Source: Alphaproteobacteria bacterium (GTDB taxonomy: Bacteria; Pseudomonadota; Alphaproteobacteria; Elsterales; Elsteraceae). From it: a stretch of 54,869 nucleotides of DNA. Below the pieces are notes generated by a model, which was not told the DNA's origin, searched no databases, and was given only the letters and a program-made list of their open reading frames with translations. Shown here one piece after another: positions 33,355 to 42,168 of the stretch. The position numbers were made by a program, and so were the translations under genes. The stretch is taken from contig RDXE01000044.1 in assembly GCA_004292755.1 (NCBI GenBank), forward strand, positions 1-54,869, written 5' to 3'. Position 1 is the first letter of the stretch. The number at the start of each line of letters is the position of its first letter.

Positions 33355-36081
33355 CTACAGCGTCGGGTCAAGGATGACAGTGGGCGCAGTGCCCACACCC
33401 AGCAACTGCACGATGAGATCGTGTGAGGTGGTGGTGGTACCGTCAAAGTCCGCGACCACCAGCCAAGTCCCACCGAGGCTACCGGTGTTGACAACCAAGC
33501 GCGCCTCAACGGTGGAGGCGCTGGAAGCCGTCAAAGAGGATTGAGTGATCACCTCCTCCAGAGTTGTTGCTGTGCTGATGGAGTCTAGGACCAAATTGAC
33601 AGTCGCATTGGCATTGAAGTGGTTGCCCGCCCCAAACAGCCAGCGTGACAACAGGATTTCATCGCCGCCAGCGGTGCTATAGTCTGTGATGATATCGGGC
33701 GTGTTGGAGATCACCGATTCAGCGCTGGTCCGGAACACAAATCGGTCAGCACCCAACCCGCCGCTCATCGAGTCAGCACCGCTGCCACCGATCAGGGTAT
33801 CGTTGCCCCCCACTCCTTGGAGGGTGTCGTTGCCACTATCGCCGGTGATCATGTCGGCCGACTGGGTGCCCACCAGAAGGGACGCAGTCGCCCCATCAAT
33901 GATGATCCGCCCACCAGCGAAGTTGCTGGTGGTCAGCGGTTGGGCTGAGACCACCGAGAGAGTGACGGCTGGGTTGGTCAGGGTCCAGGTCCAGCCATTG
34001 CTGGCTTGAACGGGGCCGCCACCCACTGCGGCTGCGTTCAACTGGCCCAAGCTTGCGATGTTGAAGTCGCCCAGCCACAGGGTGTCGAACGCGGCATCGA
34101 AATTGGCGATCACATAGGTGCCAGCGCCCCCACTGGGTACGAACACCTCTGCCCCGGTACCACCCCAGACCGTGTCGCCAGGGCCAACGACGAACCGGCT
34201 GTTGCCCCCGCTGCCCACCACCAAATCTGAGCCGGAGCCGCCATCAATGACCGCCCCATCGGGGCCCGCGAAGATGGTGTCGGCACCGATGCCACCAAAC
34301 ACAGTCTGCGTGCCGGTGGAGCCAACCACGAGGTCATCGCCATCGCCCGCACGCACCACGGTGCCGCCACCGATCCATAAGCGATCATTCACGGAACTGG
34401 CCGTGAAGGAGGAGCCATCGCCGGACCCGACAATCGTCACCGCACCTGTGCCGCCCGTGCCAAACACTGTCGTCGTGCCGTTGCCAAACAGGGCTCCACC
34501 GCCAGCATCAAAGCTAAAGCTTGTTGACCCGCCTTCGCCAATCGCGGTCATGGTGCCGGTGCCCACGGTGACCACGCTATTGAGCATCCCGCCACCCAAG
34601 AACACTTGGTGATTCCCTACGACCGAGGTAACGGAATCCCGACCCGCACCTCCCAGATACACAGTGGAGGCAGCACCCGGCAGTGTCACGGTGTGCCCGG
34701 TGACGCCGTAGCTGGTAGTGTCGATGCGGTAGGTGCTGGCGCCATCCAGGGCAAGGCTGGACAAGTTGAACGAGCCGCCATCCAGCAGCCGAAGGGTATC
34801 AATCCCGCCTGCCCCGGTGATGCTGTCGTTCGCAGAGATGGTGCCGGACAGGATGGGGATAACGTCGTTGTTGGCGCTGCCTGCGATGGTTTGGTTGCTG
34901 GCTTGAAGGAACATCTCTGGCTGGACGATTGCTGCGCCGGTTCCGTCGAACCGCCGCGCCATGACATCACCGTCCTGGTTCCAGGTGACCAGAAAGCCAC
35001 CATCGGCCAAACCGATCACATCCGGGCTTGTGCGTGCGCTCGCGGTGCCGGATTCGACCGTGATTTCTCCACCAATCGGCGCGTTGGTGGCGCCGTCAAA
35101 CAGCCTGGCACGAATGCCGCCGCCGGCAACCGAGAGGTCAGCCCACACCACCACATAATTGGTGCCGAGAGAGGCGACGGAGGTCTGCCACTGGTCGCCA
35201 GTCGTGTTGACATTGACCCCGGCTTCGCCAGCGACCAGCGCCCCTGCCGCATTAAAAACGGCTAGGCGGACTCCAAATCCGTTGCCATCGATCGCCAGCG
35301 ACGTCCAAACGATGACAGTATTGCCGTTGGTGAGGGTGGTAATGCTCGGTTGAGATTGGTTTCCAGTGCTGTATCCAGCATTGACCAGTGCTTCATTTGT
35401 GGGTGTTCCAGCGAATGGCAGCACCCGAATAAAGACATCGCGGTCGTCAACGGACGATGGATATTGTTGGATTGCGGCAACGATCGCGGTGCCTGTACTG
35501 GCGATTTCTGTCTGGTCAAGGCCGCCAGTGGCCAGATTTTGACGTAGATTAACTTGGTTATTGTTACCAATCCCAGTGTATAATTCAATCGCGTTGCCAT
35601 TCTGGTCAAATCGACGAAGAAACGTGCTTACGCCCGGTGTGTCAGGGCCAGAGAAGCCAACCACGAAGCCGCCTGCACCGTCACTGGTGACAGTCGGCTG
35701 GCCTTGTCCACCAACGGTGGTTGACGGTACTTCCAGCACCGCGCTGACAGGTTGGCCGTTGGCGTCAAAGATACGGGCACGCACGCCAGCGTCTGCGCTT
35801 GCATCGCTGGTGACTGACCAGGCGATCATGAAACGCGTGCCGGAACTGGCAACTGTTGCGTTGCCAGCGTTGTCGATCACCGCCGCAGTGTTGGACAGTG
35901 TCCGCTCTCCCGAAGAGCGCAGCCCGGTTGAGTCAAACAGCTGGAACCGCACCTGATTGGATGCGGAGTTTAGATCGTTGTGGACAGCGACAAATCCCGT
36001 CCCCAGCGGTGCGACGGACCGTGCGCCGAGTGCAGATATGCTCTGAGTGCCACCCACTGTTGTGTTCAACCGGAATTCCAT
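33355..36081 (-). CDS. RTX-type calcium-binding secreted protein (paralogue 1)
   Basis: 908-residue, Gly/Asp/Asn/Thr-rich acidic protein without Sec signal. Residues ~1-390 are repeated beta units each ending in a FVVxW/F-like strand plus ARxFD (for example TNYVVVWADLSVAGGGIRA and GGFLVTWNQDGDVMARRFD), suggesting a beta-propeller. Residues ~560-660 form a Gly-rich calcium-binding-like region (GDGDDLVVGS, GGIGADTIFAG). Classic RTX nonapeptides occupy ~740-783 ([19 protein letters not shown]), followed by a ~125-residue tail (IITDYSTAGGDEILLSRWLF) resembling a type I secretion signal region. Export by a type I system is inferred; none is encoded here. AAAGGAG precedes the ATG. A paralogue of similar length lies upstream beyond leuC-leuD. 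Confidence 0.85.
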   Translation of the reverse strand: MEFRLNTTVGGTQSISALGARSVAPLGTGFVAVHNDLNSASNQVRFQLFDSTGLRSSGERTLSNTAAVIDNAGNATVASSGTRFMIAWSVTSDASADAGVRARIFDANGQPVSAVLEVPSTTVGGQGQPTVTSDGAGGFVVGFSGPDTPGVSTFLRRFDQNGNAIELYTGIGNNNQVNLRQNLATGGLDQTEIASTGTAIVAAIQQYPSSVDDRDVFIRVLPFAGTPTNEALVNAGYSTGNQSQPSITTLTNGNTVIVWTSLAIDGNGFGVRLAVFNAAGALVAGEAGVNVNTTGDQWQTSVASLGTNYVVVWADLSVAGGGIRARLFDGATNAPIGGEITVESGTASARTSPDVIGLADGGFLVTWNQDGDVMARRFDGTGAAIVQPEMFLQASNQTIAGSANNDVIPILSGTISANDSITGAGGIDTLRLLDGGSFNLSSLALDGASTYRIDTTSYGVTGHTVTLPGAASTVYLGGAGRDSVTSVVGNHQVFLGGGMLNSVVTVGTGTMTAIGEGGSTSFSFDAGGGALFGNGTTTVFGTGGTGAVTIVGSGDGSSFTASSVNDRLWIGGGTVVRAGDGDDLVVGSTGTQTVFGGIGADTIFAGPDGAVIDGGSGSDLVVGSGGNSRFVVGPGDTVWGGTGAEVFVPSGGAGTYVIANFDAAFDTLWLGDFNIASLGQLNAAAVGGGPVQASNGWTWTLTNPAVTLSVVSAQPLTTSNFAGGRIIIDGATASLLVGTQSADMITGDSGNDTLQGVGGNDTLIGGSGADSMSGGLGADRFVFRTSAESVISNTPDIITDYSTAGGDEILLSRWLFGAGNHFNANATVNLVLDSISTATTLEEVITQSSLTASSASTVEARLVVNTGSLGGTWLVVADFDGTTTTSHDLIVQLLGVGTAPTVILDPTL

Positions 36082-36161
36082 CTGGCACTCCTTTACTTTT
36101 GGACAAGGTTATCGTCGTCAGCGGTCAATGTCGGCACGGACTCTGGTATAGGCCACATGAT

Positions 36162-36764
36162 CTAGGGGCAGGATCGGATATCCAGCCACCGGGGCCGTGT
36201 CTGGTCAAAGCGCTGGATAGCGTCGGCGTAGCGATCGGTCAGGCCGATATCGTCCAGCCCCTCCAGCATCGACGCGCGGGCCAGCGGGTCGAGGGAGAAG
36301 GGCAGGGTCTCGCCACTGGGCAGGCGCACCGCAAGAGCTTCCAGGTCCACCGTGATGGGCACCGGGCCAAGGTTCAGGATGGTGCTCAGCTGAGGTGGCG
36401 CCAACCGCACCGGCAGCAAGCCGTTCTTGCAGGCATTGTTGAAGAAGATATCGCCAAAGCTGGGCGCCAGCACCGCGCGAATGCCAGCATCGACCAGGGC
36501 ATACACTGCCCCCTCCCGGCTGGAGCCGCAGCCGAAATTGGCGCCACTCAACAAGAACCGGGCACTCTGCCACGGCGCTTGGTTCAAGACGAAGCCGGGG
36601 TTTGGCACACCCTCGGCGTCGTAGCGGGCATCATAAAACAGCCAGGGATGATAGCCGTCGCCCCGTGGCTTGCGCAGGAAGCGTGCAGGCAGCAATTGGT
36701 CGGTGTCGACGTTGTCTAGGAGCAGCGGTGCAGCGAGGCCCGCTTCCACACGAAAGGGGGTCAC
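36162..36764 (-). CDS. leuD: 3-isopropylmalate dehydratase small subunit
   Basis: 200-residue swivel-domain subunit of isopropylmalate isomerase in leucine synthesis. DNVDTDQLLPARFL, SGANFGCGSSREGAVYAL and FGDIFFNNACKNGLLPV are the signature blocks. The GTG start at 36764 overlaps the leuC stop (GTGA), so both subunits are coupled. It is followed after 80 bases by an RTX gene. leuA and leuB are not in the window. Confidence 0.95.
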   Translation of the reverse strand: MTPFRVEAGLAAPLLLDNVDTDQLLPARFLRKPRGDGYHPWLFYDARYDAEGVPNPGFVLNQAPWQSARFLLSGANFGCGSSREGAVYALVDAGIRAVLAPSFGDIFFNNACKNGLLPVRLAPPQLSTILNLGPVPITVDLEALAVRLPSGETLPFSLDPLARASMLEGLDDIGLTDRYADAIQRFDQTRPRWLDIRSCP

Positions 36765-38131
36765 AGGAACCTCCGCACATCGGTGATCCGGCCGGTGGCG
36801 GCTGCGGCGGCGGCCATGGCGGGCCCCATCAAATGGGTACGCACGCCGCGGCCCTGGCGGCCTTCGAAATTGCGGTTGCTTGTCGCGGCCACCCGCTGGC
36901 CTGGCAGTGCGATATCGCCATTGGTGCCAGCACACATGGAGCAGCCGGGCGCCCTGATCTCCACCCCGGCAGCGGCGAGGATGGATAGCGCGCCCTCGGC
37001 CTCGGCCGCCCGCATCACGGCTTGGCTGCCCGGCACCACCCAGGTCTCCACGGCCACCCGTCGCCCAGCCAGCACAGCCGCGGCAGCCGTCAAATCCTCC
37101 AACCGGGCATTGGTGCAGGACCCGATGAACACCCGGTCCACCGGCAGACCGTCCAGCGCCTCACCAGGGCTCAGCGCCATATAGGCCAGTGCGCGGCGAT
37201 CTGCCTCGGTGCGGGGGGAGGGGATGCGGGTGGTGATCGACACGGCTGTTTCCGGGCTGGTGCCCCAGGTGACCATCGGCGCAAGGCGGCTGACGTCCAG
37301 ATCGGCCTCGCGGTCAAAGCCAGCGCCGGGGTCTGACGGCATGGCCCGCCAAGCGGCCAGTGCTGTGTCCCAATCGGCTCCCTTCGGTGCGAAGGGGGTG
37401 TGGCTGAGGGCTTCGATGGTGGTGTCGTCTGGTGCAATCATGCCAGCGCGCGCGCCCGCTTCGATGCTCATGTTGCACAGGGTCAGGCGGCCAGCCATCG
37501 ACAGGCGGGTCACAGCACTGCCCGCATATTCGATCACTGCCCCGCCAGCACCATTGGCCCCAATGGTGGCGATGATGGCTAGGATCATGTCCTTCGCGTC
37601 CACGCCAGCGGGCAGTGTGCCGTCCAGGCGCACGCGCATGCTGGCGGGGCGGCGCTGCCACAGGGTCTGGGTTGCCAGCACATGGGCCACCTCCGACGCG
37701 CCGATGCCGAAGGCCAGCGCGCCGTAGGCGCCGTGGCTGGAGGTGTGGCTGTCCCCGCAGACAATTGTCGTGCCGGGCAGGCTGAGCCCCAACTCCGGCG
37801 CAACCACATGCACGATCCCCTGGTCAGGATGATCAAGACCGATGGCACGGATGCCCGCGCGCTGGCTGTTCTCCGCCAGCAAGCTGACCATGCGGGCGAT
37901 CTCAGGATCGGCGATCGGCTGACTGCGGTCCTTTGTCGGGACATAGTGATCGGCAAAGGTAACCGTCAAATCCGGGCGTCGTGGCTGTCGACCCAGTGCC
38001 CACAGCCGGTTGAAGGCGTGGAACGAGCCCTCATGCAAGAAATGGCGGTCGATAAACAGGAGCGCATGCTCGTCCTGAGTGACGATGGTGTGTGCGCGCC
38101 ACAGTTTTTCAAACAGGCTCAACGGGCTCAT
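36761..38131 (-). CDS. leuC: 3-isopropylmalate dehydratase large subunit
   Basis: 456-residue aconitase-family subunit carrying a [4Fe-4S] cluster; isomerises 2- and 3-isopropylmalate with LeuD. The cluster cysteines are in IGSCTNARLEDL and GCSMCAGTNGD; VCGDSHTSSHGAYGALAFGI and SNRNFEGRQGRGVRTHL are standard. ATG 38131 gives the usual MSPLSLFEKLWRAH; GTG 38149 is an alternative. The gene pair sits between two RTX paralogues on the same strand, 72 bases after the first. Confidence 0.95.
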   Translation of the reverse strand: MSPLSLFEKLWRAHTIVTQDEHALLFIDRHFLHEGSFHAFNRLWALGRQPRRPDLTVTFADHYVPTKDRSQPIADPEIARMVSLLAENSQRAGIRAIGLDHPDQGIVHVVAPELGLSLPGTTIVCGDSHTSSHGAYGALAFGIGASEVAHVLATQTLWQRRPASMRVRLDGTLPAGVDAKDMILAIIATIGANGAGGAVIEYAGSAVTRLSMAGRLTLCNMSIEAGARAGMIAPDDTTIEALSHTPFAPKGADWDTALAAWRAMPSDPGAGFDREADLDVSRLAPMVTWGTSPETAVSITTRIPSPRTEADRRALAYMALSPGEALDGLPVDRVFIGSCTNARLEDLTAAAAVLAGRRVAVETWVVPGSQAVMRAAEAEGALSILAAAGVEIRAPGCSMCAGTNGDIALPGQRVAATSNRNFEGRQGRGVRTHLMGPAMAAAAAATGRITDVRRFL

Positions 38132-38203
38132 GGCGCCCACAGTTGACACCAGCCGTCCCGTTGTCCAGTCCCCACCGACGTGCGTTGGTCACAAGGCTCC
38201 CTG

Positions 38204-40915
38204 CTAAAGCATGGCGTCCAGCGCGACAGTGGGCAGCGTCGTGACACCCACCAATTGGATGATCAAGTCGCCATCGGTTGTCGCTGTCGTCCCATCGGCC
38301 ACGATCAAGAAGGTACCGGGCAGCGATCCTGTGGACGTGACCACCCGTGCCTGAACTTCCATGTCCGTACTGGCAGGAATGGCTGATCCTGTTACCAAAT
38401 CCGCAAGTGTGGTTGCGGCGACCGGGGATCCAAAGCTCAAATTGACGGTGGCGCTTGCGCTGATCGTCAAACCGGGCGCGAACAACCAGCGCGCCAACAG
38501 GATTTGATCCGACGCACTGTCGAAGTCTGAAATGACATCGATCTGATTGGGAATGTTGGACACGGTGGCCGAGCGATAAATGAACACATCCGCTCCCGCC
38601 CCACCGGACAGCTGATCGGCACCGCTGCCACCGATCAAGGTATCATTACCGCCGCCACCCAGAATGGTGTCGTTGCCTGCCTCACCAACCAGATAATCCG
38701 CACTGCCCGTGCCGTTCATCGTCGTGCCAGCAGCGCCATCAATTTGAACCAACCCGCCTTCAATCGTCATGTCCGAGAATGGCTTGGCAGCCTGCACCAC
38801 GAGGGTGACGGCGGGGGAGGTTAACGTCCAGCTCAGGCCATTGGTGTACTGGGTGGGAGCCCCGCCAACGGCAGCGGCGTTCAGGTCGGCAAAGGAACTG
38901 ATGCCCCAGGCGCCCAGCCACACCCGGTCGATGATTGGGTCGAAATTCGCAATCACATAGGTGCCCGACCCCGCAGAGGGAGCGAATATCTCCGCCCCGG
39001 TGCCGCCCCACACAGTGTCCCCTTCGCCCACCACGAACCGGCTGTTGCCAGCGCCGCCAACCACCATGTCGGCACCCGATCCGCCGTCCACCACACCGCT
39101 ACCGGGACCAGCGAACACCGTGTCGGCACCACCATCGGCCAGGGCGAAAAGGGCACCCGAGGTCCCGACAATCAGATCATTGCCGTCACCAGCGGTGACG
39201 CGGACGTTCCCATCGACCCAAATTCGGTCATCTGCGGAGCTAGCGTTGAACGCAGAACCGTTCCCCGCGCCGACGATCGTCATGGCTCCCGTAGAGCCAG
39301 TGCCGCTGATGTGAGTGGTGCCGCCGCCGAACACAGCACCACCACCAGCGCCCATCGATAGGCTGACCGACCCGCCTTCTGCCACAGCCGTAATGCTGCC
39401 GGTGCCACTGGTCGTGACGGTGTTGAACAGGCCGCCACCCAAGAACGCCAGGTGGTTGCCAACATTTGCCGTGACCCGGTCCTGCTGGCTTGAGCCGAGA
39501 TAGGTCACCGAAGCGCTACCCGGCAGCGTGACGGAATGCTGCGACGCGCCGTACTGGGTGGTGTCCACCCGGTAGGTCGATCCAGCGGCCAGCGCCAAGC
39601 TGGTCAAATCAAAGCTGCCGCCATCCAGCAAGCGCAGCGTGTCGACACCACCGCCGCCCGCAATGCTGTCGCCAGCGCCAATGGCACCTGGGCTGATGGC
39701 GAATATGTCGTTGCCAGCCGAGCCGGTAACGGTTTGGCTGGCGCTTTGCCGAAAGGCTTGGGGCGAGGTGAGCGCAACGCCGCTGGCATCGTATTGACGG
39801 GCGAACACCTCATCGCCCTGGTTCCACACCACCACGAACCCGCCGCCAGCCAGCTCTGCTACGTCCACTGCCGAGCTTGTGAAGCCGCCCGCGGATACTG
39901 TGATCTGACTGCCGATCTTCGTGCTCGAACTATCGAACAGTTGGGCGTAAATCGCGACGTTGCCGGAACCACCAACTTCATCGCGCCAGACAACCACATA
40001 GTTGGCCCCAACCGCAGCGACGTCTGGACCGAATTGATTCCCGGATGTGGAGGTGTTGACCGTAAATTCCGGCGTTGCAATGGTGTTATCGGGCGCGATA
40101 ACTGCCGCGCGGATGCCGAAACCACTGATGTCACTCGCTGAAGGGTGTGCTGAGTGCCAGGCAACTGCGTAGTTGCCATTGGACAGTCGGGCGATGCTGG
40201 GCTGTGATTGATCGTTACTGGTCTCTGCGTTCACTTGAACATCAGGACCAGGTGTCGCCAACAACGGAAACTGGCGAAACCAAACATCCTGGACTGCAAT
40301 CGACGGAAACTCCACCAGCGCCACTGCAACGCCCGTAGCAGCAGGCACAATTTCCATTTGGAAAAGTCCGTTTGGCCGCGTTCCACGGACAGAAACGGCA
40401 TCTGTGGTCACCGAATCGGTCAGCTGCAGGGCAGTCCCGTTGGCGTCGAAGCGGCGCAAGAAGGCTGTGCTCGTCCCGTTTTCAAAGAAGCCAACCACAA
40501 ACCCGCCGTTGCCATCGCTGACCACCGTTGGTTCCATGTGGATGCCGGCTGTGTCGGAGGGCACGTCGAACACGGGTGAGGTGGGTGTTCCCGTGGAATC
40601 AAAAATGCGCGCTCTGATCCCCGCGTTCCCGCCAGCATCATTGGCAACACCCCAGGCGATCATGAAATTGCTGCCGGAGACCGCTACGGCCGCCGCGGTG
40701 TTGCTGATGGGCGGCGATGCTCCAGGCGCTAACGGGCGCTCGCCGGTCAATCGCGTGCCATCAGCGGCAAAGATCTGGAACCGGATGACATTATCGGCGG
40801 TCGACTGATCCACATGAACGACAACATAGCCTGTCCCAAGCGGCGCGACGGATTGCGCGCCGACTGCGGATATTGTCTGAACTCCCGCTGCAGTTGTATT
40901 AACCTGAAATGTCAT
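38204..40915 (-). CDS. RTX-type calcium-binding secreted protein (paralogue 2)
   Basis: 903-residue paralogue of the protein beyond leuCD, with the same order: N-terminal beta repeats ([35 protein letters not shown]), a middle [10 protein letters not shown] / [20 protein letters not shown] block, a Gly-rich calcium-binding region, RTX nonapeptides at ~735-778 ([19 protein letters not shown]) and a ~125-residue tail ([19 protein letters not shown]). The N termini ([20 protein letters not shown] versus NTTVGGTQSISALGARSVAP) show duplication clearly. ATG 40915 follows AAGG; the longer frame is discounted. Secretion by a type I system is inferred. Divergent from metH part 1. Confidence 0.85.
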   Translation of the reverse strand: MTFQVNTTAAGVQTISAVGAQSVAPLGTGYVVVHVDQSTADNVIRFQIFAADGTRLTGERPLAPGASPPISNTAAAVAVSGSNFMIAWGVANDAGGNAGIRARIFDSTGTPTSPVFDVPSDTAGIHMEPTVVSDGNGGFVVGFFENGTSTAFLRRFDANGTALQLTDSVTTDAVSVRGTRPNGLFQMEIVPAATGVAVALVEFPSIAVQDVWFRQFPLLATPGPDVQVNAETSNDQSQPSIARLSNGNYAVAWHSAHPSASDISGFGIRAAVIAPDNTIATPEFTVNTSTSGNQFGPDVAAVGANYVVVWRDEVGGSGNVAIYAQLFDSSSTKIGSQITVSAGGFTSSAVDVAELAGGGFVVVWNQGDEVFARQYDASGVALTSPQAFRQSASQTVTGSAGNDIFAISPGAIGAGDSIAGGGGVDTLRLLDGGSFDLTSLALAAGSTYRVDTTQYGASQHSVTLPGSASVTYLGSSQQDRVTANVGNHLAFLGGGLFNTVTTSGTGSITAVAEGGSVSLSMGAGGGAVFGGGTTHISGTGSTGAMTIVGAGNGSAFNASSADDRIWVDGNVRVTAGDGNDLIVGTSGALFALADGGADTVFAGPGSGVVDGGSGADMVVGGAGNSRFVVGEGDTVWGGTGAEIFAPSAGSGTYVIANFDPIIDRVWLGAWGISSFADLNAAAVGGAPTQYTNGLSWTLTSPAVTLVVQAAKPFSDMTIEGGLVQIDGAAGTTMNGTGSADYLVGEAGNDTILGGGGNDTLIGGSGADQLSGGAGADVFIYRSATVSNIPNQIDVISDFDSASDQILLARWLFAPGLTISASATVNLSFGSPVAATTLADLVTGSAIPASTDMEVQARVVTSTGSLPGTFLIVADGTTATTDGDLIIQLVGVTTLPTVALDAML

Positions 40916-41029
40916 GGCCTTATTCCCTAGTCCCAGGTGCGTCACACCTACAACAATCTCCCCACCTTTAAAAGTCGGCGGTCCGGGCCCTGTCCACGGC
41001 CTCACCGCTGTGTCTGGACAGAGACATAA

Positions 41030-41045
41030 GGATATGTTTATATCC
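41030..41045. promoter_or_regulatory. palindromic operator candidate upstream of split metH
   Basis: GGATATGTTTATATCC is a 6-base perfect palindrome around GTTT, 21 bases before the metH part 1 ATG and in a more AT-rich context. It resembles the ATAAAGATATxTTTATAT-like sites described for ArsR-family SahR regulators of methionine genes in proteobacteria. That match is from memory; no regulator gene is nearby. Confidence 0.45.
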
Positions 41046-41066
41046 GCATGTGTTTTGGAGGCGGTG

Positions 41067-42152
41067 ATGGCCGATCGACAGGAGCCTGCTGAGCGTCAAC
41101 GTCGCATCCGCGCGCTTGAAAAGGCGGCGGCGGAGCGAATTCTCGTGATCGATGGCGCAATGGGATCGATGATCCAGGGTTATCGGTTGACCGAGGAAGA
41201 TTTCCGCGGCGAGCGGTTTCGCGACCATCATCAGGACCTGCAAGGCAACAATGATCTGTTGACCCTGACCCGTCCGGACGTGATCCGCGAAATCCACGCG
41301 GCCTATCTGGAGGCCGGGGCGGACATTCTGGAAACCAACACCTTCAACTCAACCTCGATCAGTCAGCAGGACTATGACCTGCCGGAGTTAGCCTACGAGT
41401 TGAACTTTGCTGGTGCCGTGGTGGCGCGGGCCGCCTGCGATGCGGCTGAAGCCAAGGATGGCAAGCCGCGGTTTGTCGCTGGGGCCTTGGGGCCCACCTC
41501 CAAAACCGCCTCCATCTCGCCCGATGTCAACGATCCCGGCGCACGCAATGTCAGCTTTGACGATCTGCGCCTCGCTTACCTGGATGCCGTGCGCGGACTC
41601 GTCGATGGCGGGGCGGATATCATCCTGGTGGAGACGATTTTTGACACCCTGAACGCGAAAGCCGCCCTGTTCGCGGTGGATGAGTATTTTGAGATCAGCG
41701 GCGCGCGCTTGCCCGTGATGGTGTCAGGCACCATCACTGACCGCTCCGGCCGCACCCTCTCGGGTCAGACGACGGAAGCCTTCTGGAACTCCATCCGGCA
41801 TGCCAAGCCCTTCTCTGTCGGGCTCAACTGTGCGCTGGGCGCCGACTTGATGCGCCCGTACGTGGCGGAGTTGTCGCGGGTGGCCGATGTGCTGGTTTCC
41901 TCCTACCCCAATGCCGGGCTGCCCAACGCCTTTGGCGGCTATGATGAGGCGCCGGAGACCACGGCTGCGCACCTGCGCGAGTGGGCAGGCTCTGGCTTGG
42001 TGAACATCGTCGGCGGTTGTTGCGGCACCACGCCTGCCCACATCAAAGCCATTGCCGACAGTGTGCGTGGCGTTGCCCCGCGTCCGCTGCCAGACCGACC
42101 GGTGCGTCTGCGCCTGTCGGGGCTGGAGCCGTTCGAACTGCCTGCGTTCTAG
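41067..42152 (+). CDS. metH: methionine synthase, homocysteine-binding module (split MetH part 1)
   Basis: 361-residue zinc-dependent homocysteine S-methyltransferase domain, equivalent to the first ~350 residues of full Met[21 protein letters not shown] starts the barrel, and the three zinc cysteines are in [11 protein letters not shown] and [12 protein letters not shown] normal stop (TAG) ends it; the rest of MetH is encoded 16 bases downstream. TTGGAGG precedes ATG 41067, and the longer upstream frame is not conserved-looking. Some other alphaproteobacteria also carry MetH as two polypeptides. Confidence 0.93.
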   Translation: MADRQEPAERQRRIRALEKAAAERILVIDGAMGSMIQGYRLTEEDFRGERFRDHHQDLQGNNDLLTLTRPDVIREIHAAYLEAGADILETNTFNSTSISQQDYDLPELAYELNFAGAVVARAACDAAEAKDGKPRFVAGALGPTSKTASISPDVNDPGARNVSFDDLRLAYLDAVRGLVDGGADIILVETIFDTLNAKAALFAVDEYFEISGARLPVMVSGTITDRSGRTLSGQTTEAFWNSIRHAKPFSVGLNCALGADLMRPYVAELSRVADVLVSSYPNAGLPNAFGGYDEAPETTAAHLREWAGSGLVNIVGGCCGTTPAHIKAIADSVRGVAPRPLPDRPVRLRLSGLEPFELPAF

Positions 42153-42168
42153 CAAAGGGTTTTGCCCC

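Noticed and set aside
36162-38131. Reading leuC-leuD as an aconitase/homoaconitase or citraconate pair
   Set aside because: Length, Cys motifs and the GSSREG block match bacterial LeuC/LeuD; no neighbouring gene supports another substrate, although one cannot be strictly excluded.
40916-41066. SAM-type riboswitch before metH
   Set aside because: Searched by eye for SAM-II/SAM-I-like stems; only the short GGATAT palindrome is present, better explained as a protein operator.
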